Below the pieces are notes generated by a model, which saw nothing but the letters and a program-made list of their open reading frames with translations, had not been told where the DNA came from and did no database searches. Of a DNA stretch of 45,107 bases, positions 17,699-26,135 are shown in pieces. The position numbers and the translations under genes are program-made. The stretch is from Candidatus Zixiibacteriota bacterium (GTDB lineage: Bacteria; Zixibacteria; MSB-5A5; GN15; FEB-12), in NCBI GenBank assembly GCA_020346225.1, contig CP070777.1, forward strand, positions 1,614,789 to 1,659,895, read 5' to 3'. Positions within the stretch are counted from its first letter, which is position 1. Each line of letters opens with the position of its first letter.

Positions 17699-18103
17699 CT
17701 ATTCTTCCCAGCGATTGTCGATGCTGGCCCCGCCGATATTCAGCTTCCGGCAGGAAATCTCAAAATACTCAAAGACTTGATCGTCCGGTTTCGTCTTGAT
17801 GTGCGGAACCCGCTCTTCGAACCGGGTAATAAAGCCTTCTTCCCAGGTCAGTACTTTCATCTCGGAATCATCCGGTTTCTTGAAAGTCACCGAACCGGCT
17901 TTCCAGTTGGGCTGGCTGGTATCCATCGCCCAGCCGGCAATAGCGTCGGTCTCATCGGATTCTCTGAGTACCTTGATGGTACCGGCATGGGCCCGGTCTG
18001 ACGGCCTTCCGGTTTCGTCTGAAGCCGTATAAACCTCATACGACACTTCGTAGACGTTCTTGTACTTGACGCCGTCGATCTCAAGAATTGGTCTGCGAGC
18101 CAT
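17699..18103 (-). CDS. tssD: T6SS tube protein Hcp (TssD family)
   Basis: A 134-residue tube protein. The sequence follows the Bacteroidetes-type TssD/Hcp pattern: a short strand (RRPILEIDGVKY), the block DETGRPSDRAHAGTIKV, then a middle segment with MDTSQPNWKAGSVTFKK and a final SCRKLNIGGASIDNRWE. It is distinct from proteobacterial Hcp (about 160-170 residues). GGAGGTAAGG precedes the ATG. Stem-loops lie before and after the gene, which fits the high output expected for the tube subunit. It follows TssC, as in other loci of this class. Confidence 0.88.
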   Translation of the reverse strand: MARRPILEIDGVKYKNVYEVSYEVYTASDETGRPSDRAHAGTIKVLRESDETDAIAGWAMDTSQPNWKAGSVTFKKPDDSEMKVLTWEEGFITRFEERVPHIKTKPDDQVFEYFEISCRKLNIGGASIDNRWEE

Positions 18104-18168
18104 AAGTCCTTACCTCCATCTGTCTCGCGTTAGGTTGATAAGAGTACAGTTGTCCCTATAAAGCCCCG

Positions 18169-18190
18169 GAGCGGAACAGTTGCCCCGCCC
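18169..18190 (-). promoter_or_regulatory. Stem-loop between tssC and hcp
   Basis: On the minus strand GGGCGG (18185-18190) pairs, with one G-U, with CCGCTC (18169-18174), followed by CGGGGCTTTATAGGG. The sequence closely resembles the hairpin after hcp: both contain GGGCGGGGC, TGTTCCGC and then GC followed by an AT-rich stretch. It may attenuate or process the mRNA ahead of hcp. Confidence 0.5.
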
Positions 18191-18211
18191 TTATCTCATA
18201 CTTACAGGTTT

Positions 18212-19642
18212 CTATTTATCCTTTACGTTGGTTTGATCACCCTCGCCCCAGGCGACGAACTCGATGTTGAACGTCCGCGCCGGATACTTGGGGTTAAGAC
18301 TGACCTTTACGTCAACTTCCTGACGTTTGCGCATTTCCTCGTCGGCAAAGATGTCAACTTTGTAATCCTGAAGGATGTTGTCGCCTCCCGAAATCGCCTT
18401 CATGAACTTGTCGATATCTTTGCGCATGGTGTCGATAAAGCGTTGATCGATAACCGAGAAGGTCTGCTTGTTAAGGTAGTTGCGAAGCGTCTTGTACACG
18501 TAGTCGTAGGTGCGCCGGATCGAGTAAACGTTGAAGGTCTCCTTGCTGAACAGCGTCGAAGCACCCATGGCCACAGCCGTGCCTTCAAAGCTGACCATGG
18601 GATTGACGCCCTTCTCGTTGATCTTGCTGGCGTCGGGCTGGTTCGCCTTGAAACGCAGGTACTTGGCGTCGGCTATCTTGCCGTACTTGAATCCGGCCAT
18701 CGGCTGCTGCATGCCCACCGTGGTATCGCCCTGGTACATCTTGCCGGCGACGGCCGCCGAGGGCGGCACCCACATATCGTCGTCCTCGTATTGGTTGGCG
18801 CCGCGGGCCATGATGTAGTTGGCGAAAACCGACACGTACTGCTTGTAGTCGTCAATGCCCGGAAGATTGGCATAGGCCGGGTCTTCCAGCATGTCCATGA
18901 CCTCTTCGAACTTCTCGAAATTCGGCAGGTCGGTCATCACGTGTACCTTATTGGGCAAGCCCAGTTGCCGCGCCACCGTGTCGATATTCTCGACACTACC
19001 CAGATAGCCGGGCACCACAAACATGGCGTAGGCATCCTTGACGCTCCACTCGCGGAAAAGGTCCGCCACGGCCTTGGCCAGCTCTTCGAACTTCTCCTTG
19101 TCATCGGGGTTGGTGAGATCCTCGGGACTGACATTGGCAAAGAAAGCATTGACTTTCTCGTCCGGCTCCTGCTGGGCGTTGGCGAAAAACTTGTCCACGG
19201 CCCGGTAAGTCGTTTCCAGGTCCCGGCTGGCCCGGTGGACCTTCTTCATGTTCTTCTCCAGATTCGCCTCGAGCTGGGCCGCCTGCTCGTTAATGGCTTT
19301 GCGAATGTCATCCAGCGAGCTTTCCTTGGACAGATGCTCTGTCCAGAGTTTCAGGCGCTGGGCCAGAAGCTGACGCTGCTTGGCGAAGTCCTTCTTGGTC
19401 AGAAACTCCTTGCGCTGAAAATCCTTCTTAGGGTCGAGCCATTCCACGCCGCGCACCAGGTCCCCGTCAGGAGTCTTGAACGACGGCAGATGAGCGGCCA
19501 GCTTGCCGAAATCACCGAACGAATCGCCCAGCAGTGACGAAAATTCTTCCTCTGATATCTTCTCAACGGGCGCCGCCTCCGGCTGGGCCGGAGCCGCTTC
19601 GGCCGGTTGAGGCTGTGGTTCTCTTTTTTCTTCTTCAACCAT
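18212..19642 (-). CDS. tssC: T6SS sheath large subunit TssC
   Basis: A 476-residue sheath protein that forms, with TssB, the contractile cylinder around the Hcp tube. The long N-terminal arm (Pro/Ala/Glu-rich, then FSSLLGDSFGDFGKLAAHLP) and the central helical insert (DIRKAINEQAAQLEANLEKN) lie before the conserved core with PSAAVAGKMY and the RRTYDYVYKTLRNYLNKQTF block. These features, together with the TssD-type Hcp next to it, match the class described as T6SS type iii. GAGGTG precedes the ATG, 17 bases after TssB. Confidence 0.9.
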   Translation of the reverse strand: MVEEEKREPQPQPAEAAPAQPEAAPVEKISEEEFSSLLGDSFGDFGKLAAHLPSFKTPDGDLVRGVEWLDPKKDFQRKEFLTKKDFAKQRQLLAQRLKLWTEHLSKESSLDDIRKAINEQAAQLEANLEKNMKKVHRASRDLETTYRAVDKFFANAQQEPDEKVNAFFANVSPEDLTNPDDKEKFEELAKAVADLFREWSVKDAYAMFVVPGYLGSVENIDTVARQLGLPNKVHVMTDLPNFEKFEEVMDMLEDPAYANLPGIDDYKQYVSVFANYIMARGANQYEDDDMWVPPSAAVAGKMYQGDTTVGMQQPMAGFKYGKIADAKYLRFKANQPDASKINEKGVNPMVSFEGTAVAMGASTLFSKETFNVYSIRRTYDYVYKTLRNYLNKQTFSVIDQRFIDTMRKDIDKFMKAISGGDNILQDYKVDIFADEEMRKRQEVDVKVSLNPKYPARTFNIEFVAWGEGDQTNVKDK

Positions 19643-19659
19643 TATTCATCACCTCACTT

Positions 19660-20100
19660 TTACTCGCTGAGAAGGTCAATGTAGTAACGCGCCACTTTCA
19701 GAAGAGCTTCCTTCTTCTCTTTGTCCGCCAGGGTCTTTTTGAGCGCGTTGTTCTTCTTGAGTTGTTTGTCAAGATCGGCCAGCATCTCCTTGCTGTAAAA
19801 CGTCTCCCTGAGCGCATCGTTCTTCTCGATGAGCTCCTTCGAGGTAAAGTCATTCATGGACCTGACCTCGAAATGCGCATTGACCTGCTGGCCCTGCACG
19901 TCCTCCAGCTCCGCCTCAAAGGAAGGCTGGAATTTTTCGAACACCTCCTTGAGGTTGGTGCACTTCACCGGCGTCACGTCAGCGTCGTCGTCGCTGTTCA
20001 ACTTGGCGGCGTACAGGAGCTTGTTCGATGGCAGCAACTCGACTGGAACGGAGTCGTCTTTCTTGACTCGTTCCGTTGCACCCAGTATGAATTTGGCCAT
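19660..20100 (-). CDS. tssB: T6SS sheath small subunit TssB
   Basis: A 146-residue partner of TssC. It has the expected N-terminal strand region, an EVRSMNDFTSKELIEKNDAL segment matching the conserved F-x-P/T-x-x-L region of TssB, and a Lys/Glu-rich helical C-terminus, which in known sheaths is contacted by ClpV after contraction. GGAGGACTTAA precedes the ATG. It is the first sheath gene after the ClpV pair. Confidence 0.9.
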   Translation of the reverse strand: MAKFILGATERVKKDDSVPVELLPSNKLLYAAKLNSDDDADVTPVKCTNLKEVFEKFQPSFEAELEDVQGQQVNAHFEVRSMNDFTSKELIEKNDALRETFYSKEMLADLDKQLKKNNALKKTLADKEKKEALLKVARYYIDLLSE

Positions 20101-20128
20101 TTAAGTCCTCCGTATCTGAAAATTTCAC

Positions 20129-21226
20129 CTAACTAGAATTCTTTCGGGTAAACACGTAAGCGTCGTCTTTGACATCTATCATGACCTCATCACCGGGCGA
20201 AACGGCGCCGGTGATGATGTCAACCGACAGCTTGTTTATTATATCTTTCTCGATTATCCGCTGAATGGGCCTGGCGCCGAGTTCTATCGTATAGCCGTCA
20301 CGGGCAATCTTCTTGCGTGCCTCGGGCGACAGCTCGGCCTTGATATCCTGGTCCTTCAACAGGTCACACAGGTTGTTGAACTCCAGACCGGCAATCACCT
20401 CCACCTGCTCCTGCGTGAACGAATGATAAATGATGATATCATTCAAACGGTTGAGAAACTCGGGACGGAATTTGCTGAAGAGGAAACCGCGCACCTCCTC
20501 CATGTTCACTTCCCGACCCTCCCGGTCGGCGTCGAGGATTTTGTCGGCGGCGTAGTTCGATGTCAGCACCACCAGGGTGTTCGAAAAATCAACCGTCCGG
20601 CTCTGGCCGTCGGTAAGCCGACCGTCGTCAAGAAGCTGAAGCAGGAGATTAAACACATCCGGATGGGCCTTCTCCACCTCGTCGAAAAGAACTATCGAAA
20701 ACGGCTTACGTCTGACCGACTCGGTCAACACGCCGCCCTCCTCGTATCCGACATACCCCGGCGGGGCGCCGATCATTTTGGCCACCGAGTGCTTCTCCAT
20801 GTACTCCGACATGTCCAGCCGCACCATGGCGTTCTTGTCATCGAAGAGAAACTCGGCCAGAAGTTTCGGAAGGTGCGTTTTGCCCGTGCCGGTCGGCCCC
20901 AAAAACAGAAACGAACCCACCGGCCGGTGCGGCAGCTTGAGTCCCGCGCGCGACTTGCGAATGGCGTTGGCGATGGCGCTGATGGCTTTTTCCTGACCGA
21001 CTATCTTCTTCTTGAGATACGCCTCCATGTTCAGCAGGCGGTCCTTCTCTGCCGTCAGCATCTTGGATACGGGAATGCCGGTCCGGCGGGCCACCACCGA
21101 GGCGATCTCGGCATCATCGATCTGATCCTGGAGCGAATCAACTACCTGCTTGAGCGCCGCGAACCGCTCCGCCTTCTCGGCAAAGTCCTGCCGGGCCAGC
21201 TCAGCATCGAATTTGGTCGTCTTCAT
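20129..21226 (-). CDS. tssH: ClpV (TssH) C-terminal half as a separate protein
   Basis: A 365-residue protein covering the second half of ClpV, the ATPase that recycles contracted sheath. It starts with a short coiled-coil/linker (SVVARRTGIPVSKML, the usual junction before the second AAA domain), then the D2 domain: IVGQEKAI, Walker A GPTGTGKT (110-117), pore loop GYVGYEEGG (157-165), Walker B VLFDE (Asp182-Glu183), and a ClpB-type small domain with LGARPIQRIIE. Its ATG overlaps the stop of the N-terminal half in ATGA (21223-21226), and GGAG lies just upstream. Both halves add up to 851 residues, the normal length of one ClpV. A sequencing frameshift is the main alternative. Confidence 0.9.
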   Translation of the reverse strand: MKTTKFDAELARQDFAEKAERFAALKQVVDSLQDQIDDAEIASVVARRTGIPVSKMLTAEKDRLLNMEAYLKKKIVGQEKAISAIANAIRKSRAGLKLPHRPVGSFLFLGPTGTGKTHLPKLLAEFLFDDKNAMVRLDMSEYMEKHSVAKMIGAPPGYVGYEEGGVLTESVRRKPFSIVLFDEVEKAHPDVFNLLLQLLDDGRLTDGQSRTVDFSNTLVVLTSNYAADKILDADREGREVNMEEVRGFLFSKFRPEFLNRLNDIIIYHSFTQEQVEVIAGLEFNNLCDLLKDQDIKAELSPEARKKIARDGYTIELGARPIQRIIEKDIINKLSVDIITGAVSPGDEVMIDVKDDAYVFTRKNSS

Positions 21227-22683
21227 TTCTCCGCTCCTGACTGTACCTCGAGACGGTGCCCCCAGAACTGGTGCATGCGGTCGTAGTTTCGGGTGAACTC
21301 CTCGTAAGCCGATTCCAGTTTCTCCAGGGCCTCCTTCTTCTTTCCATCGCCTTTGCCCTGCATCTGTGCGAACAGTTTCTCCAGTTCGGCTATCTGCTTT
21401 TCCAGAAGCGGCACCTTCACCGAAGAGAACTCCTTCTTGACATGATACTCGGAAGCGGCCTCGTCGATAATGTCCAGTGCGATGTCGGGCAGGTTCCGCT
21501 CGCTGAGATAACGCTGGGAATATTTGACCGCCGCCACAATGGCTTCATCGGTATAGACAATCTTGTGATGCTCCTGGTACTTGGGCACGACCCCGCGGGC
21601 GATGCGGACGGCGTCGTCGAAGTGCGGCTCCTCGACCTTGACTCGCTCGAAGCGCCGATCGAGGGCCTTGTCTTTTTCGAGGTGCTTGGTGTACTCCTCT
21701 TCGGTGGTGGCGCCTACCAGTCTCAACTGTCCTCTGGCCAGGGCCGGTTTGATCAAATTACCGGCATCCATGCCGCCGCCGGCTCCGGCTCCGGCAATAG
21801 TGTGAATCTCGTCTATGAACAGAATTATCTTGCCGCCTGACTTGACCACCTCGCCGACCAGGTTCTTGAACCTCTCTTCAAACTCCCCTTTGTACTTGGC
21901 CCCGGCTACCAGCGAGCCCATATCGACCGACATCACCTTGACACCCCCCAGAGCCTTGGGCACGCTGCCGTCGATCACGGCCTGGGCGAATCCCTCCACA
22001 ATGGCCGACTTGCCCACCCCGGCACCGCCAACCAATACCGGACTGTTTTTGCGACGGCGCAAAAGAATCTGGATTACCTGCTGCAGCTCATCCTCGCGCC
22101 CGATCATCGGGTCGAACTCACCCGCGGCCGCCTGATTGGTCATGTCGATACAATAGCGAAGGGTGCCGGCAACTTCTCTCTTGGCCTCGGTCGGCACACC
22201 TTCACCGGGGGCCTTCTCGGACGGCGCCTCGGTAATTTCAGCCACCGATTTCATCTCGGCGATGGCCCGGTAAATGTCTTCTTTAGTGATGTCAATCTTC
22301 TCGCGCAGATAAGGGGCCAGGGCCGACCGGGGATCGAAGATAGCTATCAGGATGTGTTCCGGCTCGACCAAGGCATCGTAGAGCTTGGCTTTCTCGTCGA
22401 GCGCTTGGGTCAGGACCGCCTGCGTCGCCGGGGAGACGGTCAGATTCTCGCGCGCGCTGGCGCGGCTGGATTGTTCTTTGAGGTAGGTTTCGGTTACCGA
22501 TGCCACCCCGCCGGGGTTTTTGCCCAGCTGCGTGAGGACGGATTCGACCTGCGAGTCCTCCTGCCTGACGGTCGCCACCAGCAGGTGCTCCACCTCGATT
22601 TCGGGATGGCGAAACTCCGCCGCGACCTCCCGGGCGATTTTTATTATTGCTCTTGAATCGGTCGAATAGCTGGCAATGTCCAT
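21223..22683 (-). CDS. tssH: ClpV (TssH) N-terminal half as a separate protein
   Basis: A 486-residue protein with the Clp N-domain (about 1-145, with [11 protein letters not shown] and [11 protein letters not shown] repeats), a short linker, and the first AAA domain: [15 protein letters not shown], Walker A GGAGVGKS (219-226), pore-loop region YKGEFEERF, Walker B ILFIDE (Asp291, Glu292) and the lid up to [12 protein letters not shown]. It then enters a reduced coiled-coil (M) region and stops (VQSGAEK). The split therefore falls inside the M domain, between the two ATPase rings. The remaining domains are encoded by the overlapping next gene. It is the first gene after a strong promoter at 22763-22791. 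Confidence 0.9.
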   Translation of the reverse strand: MDIASYSTDSRAIIKIAREVAAEFRHPEIEVEHLLVATVRQEDSQVESVLTQLGKNPGGVASVTETYLKEQSSRASARENLTVSPATQAVLTQALDEKAKLYDALVEPEHILIAIFDPRSALAPYLREKIDITKEDIYRAIAEMKSVAEITEAPSEKAPGEGVPTEAKREVAGTLRYCIDMTNQAAAGEFDPMIGREDELQQVIQILLRRRKNSPVLVGGAGVGKSAIVEGFAQAVIDGSVPKALGGVKVMSVDMGSLVAGAKYKGEFEERFKNLVGEVVKSGGKIILFIDEIHTIAGAGAGGGMDAGNLIKPALARGQLRLVGATTEEEYTKHLEKDKALDRRFERVKVEEPHFDDAVRIARGVVPKYQEHHKIVYTDEAIVAAVKYSQRYLSERNLPDIALDIIDEAASEYHVKKEFSSVKVPLLEKQIAELEKLFAQMQGKGDGKKKEALEKLESAYEEFTRNYDRMHQFWGHRLEVQSGAEK

Positions 22684-22762
22684 AAATAAGCCCTTAGCTA
22701 CAATCTAAAAACCCTGATGTTTGGCCTAAAGCTGGTTATCTTAAGCCCTGAAGTGGTAAATA

Positions 22763-22791
22763 TTTATAATTAGCTCACACTCCAAAGTCAA
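22763..22791 (-). promoter_or_regulatory. Sigma-70-like promoter for the ClpV-to-GTPase core operon
   Basis: On the minus strand TTGACT (22786-22791), a 17-base spacer and TATAAA (22763-22768): five of six matches in each box with ideal spacing. The predicted start is about 70 bases before the clpV ATG at 22683, in an AT-rich gap of about 157 bases between the phospholipase and clpV. It would let the core be expressed apart from the cargo module. Confidence 0.7.
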
Positions 22792-22840
22792 GCGGTTTTA
22801 GCCTCTCATTTATTCTCGCCGGCCGGCTCCGGCATCCACT

Positions 22841-24811
22841 CTAACCTTCTTCGCTCTCCTCCGCTTCCCAGGCCTTCTGGAGATCCAGGTATACTTCCTT
22901 GAGATTATTTTTTGTGTCAAGGACCACCGCGATGTTGTGCGCCCCCGGCTCAAGCGGCACATCCTGAGGCGTCCTGGGCGTGATATCTTTCGCGCTACGC
23001 AACCGTCGCGACCTGCTTTTTATAGGCCAGCACTTATAATCACCGTCGCCCAGCTCCCTGAAGAAGTAAAACTTGATAAACAGCTGTTCCGAAGGTATGG
23101 CGTCCGTCGACTTCTTGACATTCCGTTTCTTGAATCTGCCTGATCCCGTGCGAATCCACACCTCCGATGCGCACACGGTAGGGACAAGCATTTTGTCACA
23201 CAGGCTTTTCACGGCCGCGTCCGTAGATTCTTCCCCTTTCGCCAGGCACAATGCGAGAACAGAGGAGCTCTTAATTTTGTCGGTGCTGCCTAAGTCCCGC
23301 TTCGCCACACTGGTCATTTGCTTCAAGTCTAACGCAGTATATTCCTTTTCACGAATGCGTTCCCCCACCTCTTCCGGATCTGACTCGCCGTGAGGTGCTG
23401 CGTAAATCTCGAAATCAACTGCCCGGCTGGCCCGCTTAAGCCCTTCGGTAACCACATCCACACCCCAGAACCTGTAACCCGGCCGCGCGAGGAACCTTTT
23501 ACCCGACCTGTAAAGTTCCCGATAAGGGACTGACGCACCGCCGTAAGGAGGGTCAGGTGGTCCCTGATCAAGGCATCTGTCCGTTTTGAGTTCCAACCTT
23601 ACCGGAATGAGACAGGCAGTTACAACGTTCTCCCCCACCCCAACAGTCCAGTCACTGGGGTGAAACTTGAAACTGTGTCCGGTGTCGATGTTCCAGTGCA
23701 TACTCAGCAATTTGAACTGGTCTCTGACTGAGTACACCCTTTCTCTGGGTGCAGCCCCATCTCCGTTGACATCACCAAGCAGGAAGTCGATGGCCTCCTT
23801 GATCATCGTCCCGCACAACTTAACCGCCTCGTCAATGTGCGCCTTGAAATCTCCGGGGCCAACCACTTCCTCTTCGGCGTCCTTCAACTGCTTCGCGGTG
23901 GCCATCACATTTATAAAGTAGTTCCTAAACGAAAAATGTGATCTGGTCTTGCTATCAAGCCAGTACCAGGCGCGGCAGGTCTCGTATTTGTCTCCGTTCC
24001 ACTTGAAATACTGTTTCTTGCCGTATCCCTGCCCGTAGTAGTCATCAATCGTTTTTCCGATGAAAAGATGTCCCTTCTTCTGCCGCAGGTGATACGCCGC
24101 TATGCAGGGAAAGTCCACTTCCCTCCACTCTGCCTCCGGCTTTTCAAAAAGATTCGTCAGAGTGTACCTGTCCTGGTACTGTTCCACTATGTTGTGCAGG
24201 GACCAGGGCTTTGTTGTCCAGATCCCCGGTATTGGCCCCGGCCTGGAAAAATTGTTCAAAAACGCTTTCTCAAGGAGCTTGAGGGCACCGGCCCGGCTGT
24301 TCACGAAAGGATGAACAACAATATCCGCCGCGATATGGGTTATGTGGCCCAGCCAATAGGCCAGTCTGTACATCCACAGCGTCTCCTCATGCGAATAAGG
24401 CTCAAACGTTGTCATCTCACTTTTTAACTGTGTCAAAGCATAGATGACCGGTCCGCCGGTCGTATTGTAATGGCACAAACGTGAAAGCTTGTTAGTTTCT
24501 AGGTTCCTGCGGTCCATACGCGGCGGTATAAAGAATATGTCCGGGCCATTTGACCCTAAATAACCATAACTCGCTAAAGTTGCATAACCGGCAATCTCTT
24601 CCTTGAACAGTGTCTTGACCAGTCCGTTAAGTTCCGATTTCTTGGCAGACACTGTCCCTATGAAGCTCTTCAGACTGCGATCCCCATCGCTCATCCCCGT
24701 TTCCAAACGACCGAAGAACTTTCCCACAGGATCCGGTTTCCCCTTGTAAGCCGTCACCGCCCGGTTTATTGCCTGCTCAAAGATATATAAGTGAGTCAGG
24801 GCATTAGGCAT
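22841..24811 (-). CDS. Zinc-dependent phospholipase C-like protein, candidate T6SS effector
   Basis: A 656-residue protein. The ATG at 24811 is chosen over one 30 bases upstream because GGAG lies 6 bases before it and the family begins MPxxxTH. The N-terminal half matches the zinc-dependent phospholipase C family (PF00882 type): MPNALTHLYIFEQ (His7), GSNGPDIFF (Asp91), H114, and YWLGHITHIAADIVVHPFVN with His156, His159, Asp163 and His167 as likely metal ligands. About 300 further residues of unknown, mixed structure follow. There is no signal peptide, as expected for cargo injected by a T6SS. GC content looks lower than in neighbours, hinting at separate acquisition. The start overlaps the end of the beta-propeller gene by 8 bases. 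I infer a membrane-damaging effector. Confidence 0.75.
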   Translation of the reverse strand: MPNALTHLYIFEQAINRAVTAYKGKPDPVGKFFGRLETGMSDGDRSLKSFIGTVSAKKSELNGLVKTLFKEEIAGYATLASYGYLGSNGPDIFFIPPRMDRRNLETNKLSRLCHYNTTGGPVIYALTQLKSEMTTFEPYSHEETLWMYRLAYWLGHITHIAADIVVHPFVNSRAGALKLLEKAFLNNFSRPGPIPGIWTTKPWSLHNIVEQYQDRYTLTNLFEKPEAEWREVDFPCIAAYHLRQKKGHLFIGKTIDDYYGQGYGKKQYFKWNGDKYETCRAWYWLDSKTRSHFSFRNYFINVMATAKQLKDAEEEVVGPGDFKAHIDEAVKLCGTMIKEAIDFLLGDVNGDGAAPRERVYSVRDQFKLLSMHWNIDTGHSFKFHPSDWTVGVGENVVTACLIPVRLELKTDRCLDQGPPDPPYGGASVPYRELYRSGKRFLARPGYRFWGVDVVTEGLKRASRAVDFEIYAAPHGESDPEEVGERIREKEYTALDLKQMTSVAKRDLGSTDKIKSSSVLALCLAKGEESTDAAVKSLCDKMLVPTVCASEVWIRTGSGRFKKRNVKKSTDAIPSEQLFIKFYFFRELGDGDYKCWPIKSRSRRLRSAKDITPRTPQDVPLEPGAHNIAVVLDTKNNLKEVYLDLQKAWEAEESEEG

Positions 24812-26135
24812 CTTGAGCTCCCTGGACGCCTTTGATTTCATGCATACATACCCGGGCCGGTTCGTCGCCCTGGCACCCGCACAACCCGGTCAAAAGCAGC
24901 AGCCTCGACTCAGACGGCTCGTGGAGCGCGGCCGGCACAAGGACCATCGATTCATCACCATCAATGAATGGACACAGACCACTCCACAGGATAGGTGTAC
25001 CGTCGATAGCATCGCCTTTCGAATCAAACAGCAGCACTTCCGTCACCCCCGACGGGTTATAAAAAACCGCCACAAAGACACTGCCTCTTTGGCCGATTAC
25101 CGGACCTTCGGACAGACTGACCAGCGTGTGAGCGGGGTTTATCTCGCAGGGACTCGCCCACGACAGTTGGCCGCCGCTGAAGAAACCGAATTGCCGCTGG
25201 GCCTGGTCGTACACGCACACCACCGGCTTGCCGTCCGACCCGCGACCCGACACCAGGGCGACAAAAGCCCCGCCTGCCCGCTGAACCGGTGTGCCCCGGG
25301 TTGCTCCTCCCTCGGTCATATGCAGACTCACGACCGTATCACCGCCGCTGGCGAACAGGATCTCCTCCTCTCCGTCGAAGTCGACATCGGCCGCCGTCAA
25401 CACCGTCTGACCCGCCAGGTCTGGCTTGACCCGGGCGATTTGACGGAGAATCTTCCGTGACCAGTCATAAAAACAGATTGACCCGTTTTCGCGGACAAAG
25501 ACCAGCCTTTTCTTTCCGGATTGCTCCGAGGCCGCCACCAGCGATGACACTGACGGTGGATCGAGCTCCAGCGGAAATCCGGGTAAAGGCCGGCCGGGGG
25601 CATGATACGCCGCGAGCGTACTGGCCGCGTCAATCATTGAGGCGCCAACGCTGAGGAAGGCCAGCAGCGGCCCGCCGTTGCCTCCCCTTACAAGAATAAC
25701 GGGTTTCCGATGCACAATCTTGGCGCTCGACGGAGCGGCCACGATTCCCTCGACCGGACGTCCCTCGAACTCGAAGACGCGCAACTGTCCATCGATATCG
25801 ACAGCGATCAGCTCGTTTTTCCCGTCACCATTCCAGTCCCCCACGGTGACGGCCTCTCCTTCGTAGATCTCGAATCCCTTCACAGTCGTTACCGGCGTGG
25901 GTTCGCCGGTCCCGCGAAAAAGGAGAATCACCGATACCGAGCCGTCCTCCTCCATGTCGTACTCAGTCGTTGCATAACCCCAGATCCACTCTGACTCGGC
26001 CTCGGCCAGGGCCTTCTGTCTCCAGAAGAAGGGTGCGGTCGATAACTGCGAATCAACTTCCTGGTCGACCAAGAGCCTGATAGATTGATTGTTCTGTTCC
26101 ACTGTCTGATCCTTGGAGCTACCTGATCCCGTCAT
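24804..26135 (-). CDS. FG-GAP/VCBS-like beta-propeller protein without signal peptide
   Basis: A 443-residue protein. Repeats of the form VTVGDWNGDGKNELIAVDID and LTAADVDFDGEEEILFASGG carry the DxDxDG calcium-type turns of FG-GAP/VCBS propellers. Such propellers are normally exported, yet the start (MTGSGSSKDQTVEQNNQSI) shows no signal peptide. The start overlaps the previous gene in ATGA (26132-26135) and the end overlaps the phospholipase by 8 bases, so the three are translated together. It could be an effector scaffold, a chaperone or a cytoplasmic antidote to the phospholipase; none is proved by the sequence. The C-terminus (LCGCQGDEPARVCMHEI) has several cysteines. Confidence 0.7.
   Translation of the reverse strand: MTGSGSSKDQTVEQNNQSIRLLVDQEVDSQLSTAPFFWRQKALAEAESEWIWGYATTEYDMEEDGSVSVILLFRGTGEPTPVTTVKGFEIYEGEAVTVGDWNGDGKNELIAVDIDGQLRVFEFEGRPVEGIVAAPSSAKIVHRKPVILVRGGNGGPLLAFLSVGASMIDAASTLAAYHAPGRPLPGFPLELDPPSVSSLVAASEQSGKKRLVFVRENGSICFYDWSRKILRQIARVKPDLAGQTVLTAADVDFDGEEEILFASGGDTVVSLHMTEGGATRGTPVQRAGGAFVALVSGRGSDGKPVVCVYDQAQRQFGFFSGGQLSWASPCEINPAHTLVSLSEGPVIGQRGSVFVAVFYNPSGVTEVLLFDSKGDAIDGTPILWSGLCPFIDGDESMVLVPAALHEPSESRLLLLTGLCGCQGDEPARVCMHEIKGVQGAQDA

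Noticed and set aside
8232-22683. Extracellular contractile injection system or phage tail
   Set aside because: TssK, TssB/TssC, ClpV with N-domain and TssF/TssG are T6SS-specific; no tape measure, tail terminator or tail fibre gene is present.
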